Source of the DNA: Salinibacterium sp.
GTDB lineage: Bacteria; Actinomycetota; Actinomycetes; Actinomycetales; Microbacteriaceae
Direction: 5' to 3'
Length of the DNA: 64,000 nucleotides
NCBI GenBank assembly: GCA_015234465.1
Contig: JADGNA010000008.1
Span: 124,001-188,000, forward strand
The notes beneath the pieces were generated by a model. It had not been told where the DNA came from. It searched no databases and was given only the letters and a program-made list of their open reading frames with translations. Of the stretch, positions 8,112-15,396 are shown one piece after another (positions within the stretch are counted from its first letter, which is position 1; each line of letters begins with the position of its first letter). The position numbers were made by a program, and so were the translations under genes.

Positions 8112-8655
8112 GCGGAGCGGCCATCAAGGGGGAGCACCGAGAGCAGGGCGTGTCGCGGAAACATTCGTAGGGCGACCCCCTGCGTGGCTTGCCATGGCCA
8201 CTGCGTCACTAATCCCACCGATCGCGGGGGCGGTAATTTTTTCAGCGGTTGGCACCGCTCCGACAAACGCATGGTATGTGATCGCGTCGCGCGCATTCCT
8301 ACTGGGAGTTCTCCCGTCTATCACCCTCGCGATCACCTTAGCCCACCTCCTTCAGCGAGCCATCGAACGACGGAGGGTGTGCATAGCAGCCCAGTTCTTG
8401 GTGTTCGCCTGCGCGGGAGCGTGTCTTTGCATCCCTGGAGGGCTGCTCTTCGGAGTGATCGGAGCGATCCAGGGGTCGGGCTTCGTCTTCAACCTGGTTC
8501 TCGGAGCTGCCTTGGCGGGGATCGCGGGAGTTCTCTGGGGTCTGACGATTCGCACGGCCTACGCATATCTGAGAAGAAGCACAGTGGCGGTCGTCACGGT
8601 CATAGTCGTCACTTCAATGCTCATAAGCGCGTCCATCGCCATCCTCGTACAGTGA
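8068..8655 (+). CDS. Multi-pass membrane protein of unknown function
   Basis: The frame encodes four or five hydrophobic segments (around residues 40-60, 68-92, 105-128, 132-155 and 170-192) joined by short charged loops. It has no transporter or enzyme signature. The first ATG (8068) lies within the 3' end of the secreted-protein gene. An internal ATG at 8194, just before the first membrane segment, or a TTG are alternatives, and none has a clear ribosome site. Overlap with the upstream gene suggests coupling. Confidence 0.6.
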   Translation: MRIRFLLLLAVRLSKRSGHQGGAPRAGRVAETFVGRPPAWLAMATASLIPPIAGAVIFSAVGTAPTNAWYVIASRAFLLGVLPSITLAITLAHLLQRAIERRRVCIAAQFLVFACAGACLCIPGGLLFGVIGAIQGSGFVFNLVLGAALAGIAGVLWGLTIRTAYAYLRRSTVAVVTVIVVTSMLISASIAILVQ

Positions 8656-8791
8656 GCGCCGCCAGCCGGCGACTCACGCTTCGCATGTGACGTCCCGACG
8701 AGGAGTACATCCCTTTCCAATGCGTGGTTGGCCTGCAGTGCACTGGTCAGGTCTCACATTTCTTCGTGGGACCGCCATCGAGGGGAAAGTA

Positions 8792-9301
8792 TCAGGTTGG
8801 TTCCGCCCTGGAGGGGATCGCCGCTTGACGGCTGTAAAAGTCAGCCTCAGCCTGTCGCCGTCGGGAGACATCGTCGGTGACGAACTGCACGAAGTCCTCA
8901 TCGCGATCACTGATCACTGCGTCGTCGACGGCTTCGGCGTTCGGCTCGCCGGGCCAAGCTGTCTGGCGGGTCGGTCGGTCGCGATCCAGCCGTGTCCCGG
9001 ACGTCGCGATCCAGTCGTGGAGTCGCTGGCGTGCGTCGGCAAAGTCGCGGTGCCAGCCAAAGGGGGCAGAGCCGTGTTGGTCGGGGTCGTAGGCGCAGAG
9101 GCAGTGCAGGTGCAGTGCGGAGAGCTCCCAAACGAGCTCGGGATGGCGATGCCAGAGGGGCGGCACGACGGACGCCGGGAGTCCGTACGTCCGTCGCAGC
9201 CAATTCACCTAGCGGTTGAGCTCGACCCACTCGACTTCAGCTTCCTCGGCGGTGAGCAGGTTCCAGTTGATGGAGTGCGGCGGCTCGGCGATGAGCGGCC
9301 A
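8792..9301 (-). pseudogene. DUF4913-family gene, interrupted by an amber codon
   Basis: The minus strand reads a DUF4913-like domain found in actinobacterial plasmids and integrative elements: WLRRTYGLPASVVPP, WHRHPELVWELSALHLHCL and SAPFGWHRDFADARQRL. The family-like N-terminal part (PPHSINWNLLTAEEAE) lies in the same frame upstream, but a TAG at 9209-9211 stands where Trp is expected before VNWLRR. A GTG directly after it could restart translation of the 138-residue C-terminal part. The upstream end stops abruptly at about 9301, where a plus-strand SSB fragment begins, indicating an inversion junction. Confidence 0.65.
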
Positions 9302-9585
9302 CCTACCGGGCCACCGCCGATAGGGCACTCACACGGTTCGCGAAAGGCGACAGCTTCGTTGCCGAAGGCTACGTCCGCACTTTCGAGGTTCAACGTGACG
9401 GCGAAGTCGTCGAGCGTGAGGAGTTCGTAGCCCAGAAGATCGGTCACGACCTTGCCCGCACGAATTACGAGGTCAACAGAGCTCACCGTTCACCCGTCGC
9501 CGAGCGGGATGCGCCGGCAGCGGAGAAAGTCATCCCTCACAGCGCAGGACCGGCTCGCATCAACACCGGCTCGCTGGCGATGTGA
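9295..9585 (+). pseudogene. C-terminal fragment of a plasmid-type single-stranded DNA-binding protein
   Basis: The frame (no start codon; stop TGA 9583-9585) reads TYRATADRALTRFAKGDSF, FVAEGYVRTFEV and FVAQKIGHDLARTNY. This is the second half of an SSB OB-fold, including the conserved GHDL segment near its end, followed by a polar tail. The N-terminal half is absent, replaced at about 9300 by the inverted DUF4913 fragment. SSB genes of this type accompany conjugative or plasmid modules, so this marks decay of such a module. Confidence 0.65.
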
Positions 9586-9593
9586 GTGCGGCC

Positions 9594-9725
9594 ATGACAG
9601 AGCACCTGAGCGATTGGGCGCCCAGCGACAGCGGGACACCTTTCGATGAAGACTCGTTCGACGAACTCGATGGGGTTTGCTACCTCGCCGCTCCTTGTAC
9701 CGCTCACCTTGGAGTCACTAGCTAG
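9594..9725 (+). CDS. 43-residue acidic ORF following the SSB fragment
   Basis: ATG 9594 opens nine bases after the SSB stop, as the next gene of a plasmid cluster would. The product starts MTEHLSDWAPSD, is acidic and has no domain. It may be the cut-off N-terminus of a DUF4913-type gene, since such genes follow ssb in related elements and the matching body lies inverted next door. The stop overlaps the convergent resolvase stop. Probably non-functional. Confidence 0.35.
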   Translation: MTEHLSDWAPSDSGTPFDEDSFDELDGVCYLAAPCTAHLGVTS

Positions 9726-10303
9726 GTCCCCTCAAGGTCACAGGCACGTGTATGCGAGAGCGCCCTGCGGACCGTGGACGAGCCAACCCGCAGAGTGTCC
9801 CCGATGCTCTCCCATGTCGCACCGTCAGCGCGCATGCGTTGCGCGACCGCGACACGATCAGGAGTCATCACAGTGGGACGCCCTCCGACCCGTCCGCGGG
9901 CTTTGGCCGCCGCAAGGCCGGCGCTCGTACGCTCAGAGATGATGCGGCCATTCATCTGGGCGAAGGCCGCGCAGATGTGGAAGAACATCTCCCCGCCGGC
10001 GGTGGTCGTATCGAACGGTTCCGTCAGCGACCGAAACTGGATCCCGCGCCGGTGCAACTCCCCCACTATCGAGACCAGGTCCGTCATCGACCGCCCCAGA
10101 CGATCGGTGCTGTAGACCAGCAGCACGTCGCCCTCATTGTCACGCAAGTAGTTCAGGCACTCGACCAGTCCGGGCCGCGAAGCGCTCTTACCGGTCATCT
10201 TGTCGGTGAAGATCTTGCTGGCACCAGCAGCGCTCAGGGCATCTCTTTGGGAGTGAAGATTCTGGTCTTGCGTGGACACGCGGGTGTATCCAACGATGGT
10301 CAT
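9722..10303 (-). CDS. Small serine recombinase (resolvase/invertase family)
   Basis: This 193-residue protein has the full small serine recombinase layout. The catalytic domain starts YTRVSTQDQN with nucleophile S10 and R8. It also has VYSTDRLGRSMTDL, the long E helix after GGEMFFHICAAFAQMNGRIISERT, and a C-terminal helix-turn-helix (MRADGATWESIGDTLRVGSSTVRRAL). Such enzymes resolve multimers or cointegrates, or invert DNA, at short dimeric sites. It begins three bases after the 104-residue gene and is the last gene of the antitoxin-fic run. An inversion junction lies close by at about 9300, which it might have caused. Confidence 0.93.
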   Translation of the reverse strand: MTIVGYTRVSTQDQNLHSQRDALSAAGASKIFTDKMTGKSASRPGLVECLNYLRDNEGDVLLVYSTDRLGRSMTDLVSIVGELHRRGIQFRSLTEPFDTTTAGGEMFFHICAAFAQMNGRIISERTSAGLAAAKARGRVGGRPTVMTPDRVAVAQRMRADGATWESIGDTLRVGSSTVRRALSHTRACDLEGT

Positions 10304-10306
10304 CGT

Positions 10307-10621
10307 TCACTTCCTCAGGTCTGCGGCAACGCCGCAATCAACAGCTACACGAAGCTCCTCGAGCTGCCGACCGGCGACCGCGGTAGCGACAGCCGGATTC
10401 CGCGGCTCCTCGCTGAGCAGACCATCGCGGAGGTGCATCGGCACCTCGACGCGCGGAGCCACGTACCGCTCAAAGTCCGCGTACGTCGGCAGCGAAACCG
10501 CGTCCATCTCGACGTCGGTGGCGACATCTTCCTCGGGATCGGCGAAGTACGAGCCGGTCGCCTGGTCATACCCAACCCACCACCGCTCCCCTAGCGCGTC
10601 ATCAAACATGTAGCGGGACAC
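10307..10621 (-). CDS. Hypothetical acidic protein of the fic operon
   Basis: This 104-residue protein is acidic and soluble-looking, with a compact N-terminal part (GERWWVGYDQATGSYFADPE) that resembles short proteins I recall from actinobacterial mobile elements. No function is known. Its ATG follows the fic stop codon without a gap, and the resolvase start follows three bases after its own stop, so translation is probably coupled through all four genes. It could modulate the toxin or serve the element's maintenance. Confidence 0.65.
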   Translation of the reverse strand: MSRYMFDDALGERWWVGYDQATGSYFADPEEDVATDVEMDAVSLPTYADFERYVAPRVEVPMHLRDGLLSEEPRNPAVATAVAGRQLEELRVAVDCGVAADLRK

Positions 10622-11383
10622 CTATCTGCCCAACCCCGTATCGGGGCCGCGTCGCATCCCGCCACCGCCCCGTCTCGTCGTCGTCCTCGGTGACGAGCTC
10701 GAGACGTCGATCCCGCCGACAGGCAGGTCCAAGTTGGCGAAGAGTCTCACTCGCGCAGCCGCCGAATCGACGCTGGTGCCGCTCGAGGGCGGCCTGACGA
10801 TCGCCTCGAACATCGTCCGTAACCCGGAAAGGTCCCGTCTCTCCATCGCGTCTCGAGACGCCTGGTCGTTGACCGCCCCCGTCACCCCTCGCCAGTCGAG
10901 CTCGTAGCCGGCGGCGGCGGAGATCTGAGTCCAGAACAGACGCTGGGTGCGACCATTGCCTTCCCGAAACGGGTGAAGGTAGTTGACCTGGTCGTAGTGG
11001 TGCGCAAGCCTCTCGATGAAGCGATCGGGGCTGAGGCCCCGTAACTGACGGTCGTCGTCGAGCTCCTGAAAGACATAGCCGGCCCCCGTCTGCAACCGGG
11101 ACACCGGCATAAAGAACTCGGCCGCCGGGTCGTTGCCTTTTCGAATGTCAACCGTCCGGAGCTGCCCCGCCCAGTCGTACACGTCCTGAAAGAGTCGACC
11201 GTGAATCGCTCTGAGATGCCGGAGATCACCTGTCGCCCGCACCGGCCGGGACATGAGCTCTGCCGTTCGCGCTAGGCCGTAGTCAGCTTCAGCTGATTCG
11301 AGCGCGTCTTGCGTTCTCGCTCCCATGCGATTGCGCAACAGCCCTGTGACGGGATCCAGATAGGGGTCGACGAAGTCAGACAC
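10622..11383 (-). CDS. Fic-domain toxin (AMP transferase)
   Basis: This 253-residue protein contains a complete Fic motif, HPFREGNGRTQR at residues 137-148, with catalytic H137 and the phosphate-binding GNGR loop. A typical helix (HLRAIHGRLFQDVYDWAG) and the flap region (RTVDIRKGND) precede it. Fic enzymes transfer AMP, sometimes UMP or phosphate, onto target protein hydroxyls; VbhT-type toxins modify DNA gyrase and topoisomerase IV. It lacks a self-inhibitory helix of its own. The upstream gene, overlapping by 8 bases, supplies the antitoxin helix. The C-terminus is Gly/Arg-rich and disordered. Confidence 0.92.
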   Translation of the reverse strand: MSDFVDPYLDPVTGLLRNRMGARTQDALESAEADYGLARTAELMSRPVRATGDLRHLRAIHGRLFQDVYDWAGQLRTVDIRKGNDPAAEFFMPVSRLQTGAGYVFQELDDDRQLRGLSPDRFIERLAHHYDQVNYLHPFREGNGRTQRLFWTQISAAAGYELDWRGVTGAVNDQASRDAMERRDLSGLRTMFEAIVRPPSSGTSVDSAAARVRLFANLDLPVGGIDVSSSSPRTTTRRGGGGMRRGPDTGLGR

Positions 11384-11573
11384 CGCGGTGGCGGGTATCG
11401 ACGCGAGCGATCAGCTCGTCGATGTCGATCGCACCATGGACGAACTCGTCAGCATCTGAACGGGTCCCAGCGGTGACCGCGAGACCTTCCATCTGCGCGC
11501 TGTGGACGGCCTCAGAGACAACGCGCTCCCGCTCCGCATGAGCGGACGTCTTGATCGTCGAAGTGGTACCCAC
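11376..11573 (-). CDS. VbhA-like antitoxin of the Fic module
   Basis: This 65-residue protein has the class I Fic antitoxin signature [S/T]xxxE[G/N]: S25 to G30 (SAQMEG), in a helix that would place E29 against the Fic active site and block ATP positioning. The start is GTG 11573, preceded by AGGAGG at good spacing. It is the first gene of the run and overlaps fic by 8 bases, the usual antitoxin-first order. Confidence 0.85.
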   Translation of the reverse strand: MGTTSTIKTSAHAERERVVSEAVHSAQMEGLAVTAGTRSDADEFVHGAIDIDELIARVDTRHRGV

Positions 11574-11892
11574 GATGTCCTCCTAATTCGTATCTATCTT
11601 ACCGGACTTGCTCGAAAACCTCTATGCCTAAGTTTCGGCGGATTTGGTTTCGGCGGTGAGTTTCGAGCACATCACTTCCCTGAGTTTTCGGGGACCCCAA
11701 ATCAATAGACATACCTGCTCAGTAACGATCGTTTTTGCATATGCACGAGCATCGAACTGCGGGCAAGGCGTTGGGGTAGTCATTGACTTCTACCCCAAAC
11801 TGGAAAGAGTGGCCCGAAGGCGTGCAACGAGTGCCCTCGATTGGGTTTCGTCGGCGCGCGATTCGCAAACCGACCTGAAATGGAGCATGTCA
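11574..11892. promoter_or_regulatory. Intergenic region between divergent genes with a 9-bp palindrome
   Basis: This 319-base gap holds the upstream region of the antitoxin operon (minus) and of the frameshifted secreted-protein gene (plus). Near the antitoxin gene an AT-rich TAAGAT stands at promoter distance from AGGAGG. A perfect inverted repeat, TTGGGGTAG at 11771-11779 and CTACCCCAA at 11790-11798 with a 10-base spacer, could be an operator or a 5'-leader hairpin for the plus-strand gene. No further gene is visible. Confidence 0.45.
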
Positions 11893-12680
11893 ATGGCGAC
11901 ATCAGAATCAAGAAAGGTGACGGCGGGCCTAGCCGTCCTGGCGCTGTGCACACTTGCGCTGACGACCGCGACGTCGACCTCAGCCTGGGCCGATGATTTG
12001 GCCGAGAAAGCGGAGGCTCCTCTATCACTGAGTGATCAGAGGATCCACGAACAAGAACTGCGGACGTTCCTTTCCAATACTCCGCCCCCGTCTCCAGCGC
12101 TGAGAGCTGGTGGAGTCGATGCCCAGAATGACTACTGGGAGGCTCAGGCTGCGTGGTGGGACTCGGTGCCCTGGGAGTCTGTCGCAGGGCAATGGGGATG
12201 CACCGTCGGTGAAACAAGCGTCTCGTTCAACTCCCCAATGCCACTGGAGAGATAACTGCAGGTCACGGTGGCATCTTTCATTGCGGCAGAGCGCTAACAG
12301 CTTTCGAGCTTGCATCGGTGGCATTCCCTGAGACTCGGAGTTCACTGACGTCGAGTGCTGAGGTTCAGGCTGCTGCTGCCACCTATTGCGACTTTCCCGG
12401 AGGCCACAACCACTGCCTTTCCAAGAACGGCAACACGCTCACTGGAAGCTTCCAGTACAACGCAACCGGAACCCTAACCGGGCAAGTTCGGCTGGGGAAC
12501 CCGGGTTTTAGTGGCTCCTGCGCCCAAGGAACACACCTGGTTACTGGGCCATATGGGATCGGCACCTCCGGTGCCGTCTGGTACGCCTCAACGACCGCGC
12601 AATACAACGCCCGGTTTTCAAACACAATGAAGGTTGGGACCACCGGGGTATTTAGTGGCCCGTGGTGCGCGATCCTTTGA
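11893..12680 (+). pseudogene. Frameshifted secreted protein gene
   Basis: ATG 11893 (GGAG seven bases upstream) opens a frame with a clear signal peptide (AGLAVLALCTLALTTAT, cleavage near SAWA) that stops at 12255. A second frame, open from 12213 to 12680, continues in the same style: NATGEITAGHGGIFHCG, CDFPGGHNHCLSKNGNTL and a Gly/Thr-rich end with GPWCAIL. A single missing base between 12213 and 12253 would join the two into a secreted protein of about 260 residues with four or more Cys. No catalytic motif is recognised. A real frameshift, a programmed one or a sequencing error are all possible. Confidence 0.5.
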
Positions 12681-12746
12681 ATGAGATGGGGGTGGGATAT
12701 TGGAGTCCACCCCCGTTCTCTCATAGGGAGTGATTAAGGTTGAATC

Positions 12747-12962
12747 ATGGCACCAGTCGAGGATGACGATCGTCGCACCGCGGTACCTCCCAGCGGTACC
12801 CCCGAACCTCCGCTTCAGGCCATTCTGCCCAATTTTGACAAGATATCGCGGGACGCGTTTCGAAAAGGAACAGTCAGCCGTCGACGAATCGTGATCGGCC
12901 TTTACATCCTCGGGGGCGCCATTGCGATCATCGCCATCCTCATCACATATTCGCTGCTCTAA
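12747..12962 (+). CDS. Small single-pass membrane protein
   Basis: This 71-residue protein has an acidic Pro-rich N-terminus and one C-terminal hydrophobic helix (IVIGLYILGGAIAIIAIL), preceded by the basic stretch VSRRR, so the N-terminus should face the cytoplasm. AAGG lies eight bases before ATG 12747. No domain is recognised. It lies between secreted-protein genes and orphan genes and may be a tail-anchored accessory protein. Confidence 0.6.
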   Translation: MAPVEDDDRRTAVPPSGTPEPPLQAILPNFDKISRDAFRKGTVSRRRIVIGLYILGGAIAIIAILITYSLL

Positions 12963-12982
12963 CGAGGCTCTACCCTCGGAGG

Positions 12983-13366
12983 ATGGCTCTGTCTGCAGAA
13001 CAGCGATCGGCACAACGGAAAATTGTGGGAACTCTGACCCTCAAGAGCGGGATGTGGCTTGAGCCAGAGGTCGGATTCTGCCTCTGGCGGGACCAGCGCG
13101 CTTCCGTCGAATGGGGCGCCGGCATTCCGGAGCTCAGCGGCTACTTCGACACGCTGGAGATCCCGTACGTTGTCCGTCCCGAGATCGTGAACGTCGGAAA
13201 GCGGAAGAAGCCCGGCTTCACTCTCATCGTGAGCTGGGATGACCTTCCGGCGCTCACCAGGTGGGTCCCCTCGTTTCAGAGGCATATCGATCGTGTGCGT
13301 GCCGAGATTGCTGCCGAGGGACTGAAGAAGGACGGGGAGACGGACATGGCGTCCGTCTCCCCTTAG
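12983..13366 (+). CDS. Hypothetical 127-residue protein
   Basis: The frame encodes a soluble, mixed alpha/beta protein with no signal peptide or recognised motif. Notable segments are GMWLEPEVGFCLWRD, VEWGAGIPEL and GFTLIVSWDDLPAL. A GGAGG lies directly before ATG 12983, too close for ideal use, so initiation might be at another codon. It follows the small membrane protein by 20 bases, so co-transcription is likely. Its 3' end faces the convergent small-peptide gene. Confidence 0.6.
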   Translation: MALSAEQRSAQRKIVGTLTLKSGMWLEPEVGFCLWRDQRASVEWGAGIPELSGYFDTLEIPYVVRPEIVNVGKRKKPGFTLIVSWDDLPALTRWVPSFQRHIDRVRAEIAAEGLKKDGETDMASVSP

Positions 13367-13373
13367 ATGACGA

Positions 13374-13487
13374 CTAGAACATCGTCTTCAGCAACTCGAC
13401 GATGCTGCGCGCGATCACGTTGATAATCAACGCTCTCGCGGCCTTCGCCAAGAAGCTGAGCACAGGTGTTGGCTTTCGCTCGTCCAC
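13374..13487 (-). CDS. 37-residue amphipathic peptide (toxin- or bacteriocin-like)
   Basis: GTG 13487 is preceded by a nearly perfect ribosome site, AGGAGGGAG, at about 7 bases. The peptide begins MDERKPTP and continues as a long amphipathic hydrophobic helix (LSFLAKAARALIINVIA, then a short Lys-containing end). There is no leader or Cys. Size and helix resemble leaderless bacteriocins or small membrane-active toxins of type I systems; this is inference from shape only. The ribosome site lies inside the hairpin 13495-13521, which would restrict translation. It is convergent with the gene ending at 13366. Confidence 0.5.
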   Translation of the reverse strand: MDERKPTPVLSFLAKAARALIINVIARSIVELLKTMF

Positions 13488-13494
13488 TGATGCT

Positions 13495-13521
13495 CCCTCC
13501 TGCCTTGCGGCATAAGGAGGG
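13495..13521. promoter_or_regulatory. Hairpin sequestering two divergent ribosome binding sites
   Basis: CCCTCCT at 13495-13501 and AGGAGGG at 13515-13521 are perfect complements, and inside them GCC and GGC can pair around a four-base loop that is GCAA on the minus-strand RNA, a GNRA-type tetraloop. On the minus strand the stem contains the ribosome site of the 37-residue peptide. On the plus strand it contains the one ahead of GTG 13530. The element could act as a translational switch. Confidence 0.5.
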
Positions 13522-13529
13522 TCCGCCTG

Positions 13530-13850
13530 GTGCTCCAATTGACCAAAGTCGCAAGGAGGCGTAGATTATCGGTTGTAACCACCACCGGCTACCAGTGCGG
13601 CAGCGTGACCAGTATTACCTACGCTCCCACCTGGTCGGGGGCGTGCCCCGGTGTGACGTGCCAGCCGGTCTGGGTCCGGATCAATGCCTATCAGCTGCCC
13701 GGCGACAGTGGCGGCCCCTGGTTCATAGGCGGGAACTCGGCGGTCGGTATCCACAAGGGAGGGGCGACTGATGGTTCGTGGGCTGTCTACGCGAAGATGG
13801 CATACATACCAGGCACCACCGGTCTATGCAGCACCTCGTCGTGCCCCTAG
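13530..13850 (+). CDS. C-terminal fragment of a secreted chymotrypsin-like serine protease
   Basis: The frame contains the nucleophile region of an S1 (trypsin/streptogrisin-like) protease: TTGYQCGSVTSI, then LPGDSGGPWF, followed by AVGIHKGG. The upstream half with catalytic His and Asp and any signal peptide is missing. GTG 13530 has an AAGGAGGG ribosome site, so the piece may be translated, but it cannot be an active protease by itself. Probably a truncated gene whose 5' half was lost in a rearrangement at the hairpin 13495-13521. Confidence 0.6.
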   Translation: MLQLTKVARRRRLSVVTTTGYQCGSVTSITYAPTWSGACPGVTCQPVWVRINAYQLPGDSGGPWFIGGNSAVGIHKGGATDGSWAVYAKMAYIPGTTGLCSTSSCP

Positions 13851-14229
13851 CCTCCTGGCGGCGCTGACTATCTTGCTGACGATGACGGGATGCGTTGAGG
13901 GTGACCCTGCAGGCGGAAGCGATTCTCCTCAGAATCTCGCAACCTATGTTCCGTCGGGTGACGGGGGCAACGCAGGTCTGCTCGAAGCTCACATCGACGC
14001 AACTGAACCGTGCGTGTCCGTGAGAGATGCTGCGGGCAATCGGTACGTCCCGGTGTTCCCTGAGACCGCGGTGTCGTATGAGGAAGGGGTCGCACGCTAC
14101 TCGGGTGTGGAACTGATAGCCAGTGCCTCTCTTGACCTGCCGGGCGGTGTGGTTACAAAGCTGCCCGAAGGGGGCAGTGCCCCCGACGGTTGTGACGGCG
14201 AATACTGGTTGGTCAACGCCGAAGACTAG
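13771..14229 (+). CDS. Hypothetical lipoprotein
   Basis: The product has a hydrophobic segment ending in a lipobox (LLAALTILLTMTGC) and a mature part of about 110 residues with PCVSVRDAAGNRYVPVFPE and DGCDGEYWLV. This resembles small Microbacteriaceae lipoproteins I have seen described only as hypothetical. The only in-phase ATG (13771) lies within the protease fragment and makes an unusually long basic N-region, so the native start may have been lost in the same rearrangement. It should be anchored at the outer face of the membrane. Confidence 0.6.
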   Translation: MVRGLSTRRWHTYQAPPVYAAPRRAPSLLAALTILLTMTGCVEGDPAGGSDSPQNLATYVPSGDGGNAGLLEAHIDATEPCVSVRDAAGNRYVPVFPETAVSYEEGVARYSGVELIASASLDLPGGVVTKLPEGGSAPDGCDGEYWLVNAED

Positions 14230-14238
14230 GCAGTCTTG

Positions 14239-14680
14239 CTATGCCCACTTGGTTGTGAAGCCATGTCCACGGTTGGGCCACAGCTGCTTCCTTTGGCCCT
14301 TGGGGAAACTCCGATGCACTGCAACGCATCCACTGCACGTGCATTCCTCATCCATGACGGGGAACAGTTCGAGCAGCTCGTCGATGTGCCGTAGATGCTG
14401 TTGGGTGTAGCGGTCTACTGCGCCTGTGCGCTCGTGCGGGTTCGACGGGACCGGGCCGTCCGGTGCAGGGAGAGGTCCTTCAGCGGTCCGCCCGTGGACG
14501 CTCCCCCGGCACTGCAGAGGTCGTGGTAGCCGGGGTTCTCTCGGTTGTTGAGCTTTCCATTCCTCGACCTGCTTTCGTAGTTGCTCCTGCCTTCTTTCCA
14601 GCTCTTTTTGCGCTGCGCGCCAGCGTCGGCGCCTCTCCTCTCGTGCTTTCGCATCTTCGACCGGGACTGCTGAAGGTCAT
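14239..14680 (-). pseudogene. Coiled-coil protein with Cys-rich C-terminus, probably frameshifted near its start
   Basis: A minus-strand frame open from 14676 to the stop at 14239-14241 reads a long charged coiled coil (EERRRRWRAAQKELERRQ), a Pro-rich linker, then RYTQQHLRHIDELLELF and a C-terminal ECTCSGCVAVHRSF. It has no ATG, GTG or TTG near its beginning. An ATG at 14680 in the next frame reads MTFS, and one inserted base would join it to this frame. It is the last member of the minus-strand orphan operon. No family is recognised; the Cys/His cluster could bind zinc. Confidence 0.5.
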
Positions 14681-14773
14681 GGTGACTCTTCGGAGAGCCC
14701 AGCACCCGTCACGATCACAGCGTTCTCGACCGCGCCCCACAGCGTCCGCGACGATCGAGATGTGACCGCTCTA

Positions 14774-14947
14774 TCAGCTTTTCTGCCTCGGGAACGGCAG
14801 TGCGGGAACGCGAATCGTCAAAGGACGATCCACCTTCGTCTGTGTGAGTAGCGGGTGACGCTGGTCGAGACGAGCTTTCGCTCGGAGCTCGTCAAGTCGC
14901 TGGGCGCGCTCTTCCGGCGACTTCCGATTCGTCGGTTCCATGGTCAT
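14774..14947 (-). CDS. Small basic orphan protein
   Basis: This 57-residue, very basic protein (MTMEPTNRKS start, then PEERAQRLDELRAKAR) has no recognised domain. ATG 14947 overlaps the stop of the upstream zinc-ribbon gene in an ATGA arrangement, which strongly supports the start and coupled translation. Basic composition and helix propensity would allow nucleic-acid or partner binding. Confidence 0.6.
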   Translation of the reverse strand: MTMEPTNRKSPEERAQRLDELRAKARLDQRHPLLTQTKVDRPLTIRVPALPFPRQKS

Positions 14948-15396
14948 CTCGCTGCACCTTTTCCTACCGCGTGCTCGTCGCGGCGGCAACGCCTGCATTT
15001 GCCGAGCATCAGGGATTGGAAGCAGTTGCCGCATCTAGCCCGCCGAACGACGATCGACCTCACGACGCCGGTAGTCCATTGGGCGCCGCGACCGACGCTC
15101 CCTGTGGTGTCTTCAAACCATGCCGTGCTGGCGACCGCGGCGCTAAAGCCTCTGACCATGGTCATTGCCGGGGCGTCAAACGAGGAGCGCACTTGCTGTG
15201 GTCCGGGCGATCGTTGCAAGCGCGGCTTCGGCCATCGTCTAGTGTCTCGAGTTACGCGCAGGATCGAGCCATCGGAGATGCAGATCTCGACCGTTCCGAT
15301 CGTAGGATCCCCTGCTTGCACAAACTCGACCGGCTCTCGCGGACCTAGCTGAAGCTGCAACGCCACCATTGCGAAGAGGGTCCTAGCTGAGATCAT
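14944..15396 (-). CDS. Orphan protein with C-terminal zinc ribbon
   Basis: This 150-residue protein has an N-terminal beta-rich part (EFVQAGDPTIGTVEI, SDGSILRVTRDTRR) and a C-terminal four-cysteine ribbon (CGNCFQSLMLGKCRRC) likely to bind zinc. ATG 15396 overlaps the upstream Phd-like stop by four bases (ATGA), favouring it over the longer TTG frame. The motif LRVTRDTRR recalls the VTRH segments of the two upstream paralogues. Function unknown; DNA or RNA binding is possible. Confidence 0.6.
   Translation of the reverse strand: MISARTLFAMVALQLQLGPREPVEFVQAGDPTIGTVEICISDGSILRVTRDTRRWPKPRLQRSPGPQQVRSSFDAPAMTMVRGFSAAVASTAWFEDTTGSVGRGAQWTTGVVRSIVVRRARCGNCFQSLMLGKCRRCRRDEHAVGKGAAR

Noticed and set aside
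8687..9430. A 247-codon plus-strand ORF across the DUF4913 region
   Set aside because: The minus strand carries clear DUF4913 motifs across most of it, and the plus frame has no recognisable protein features; it is a shadow.
14463..14765. Plus-strand ORF of 100 codons
   Set aside because: It is antisense to the coiled-coil frame whose charged heptad pattern is clearly protein-like.
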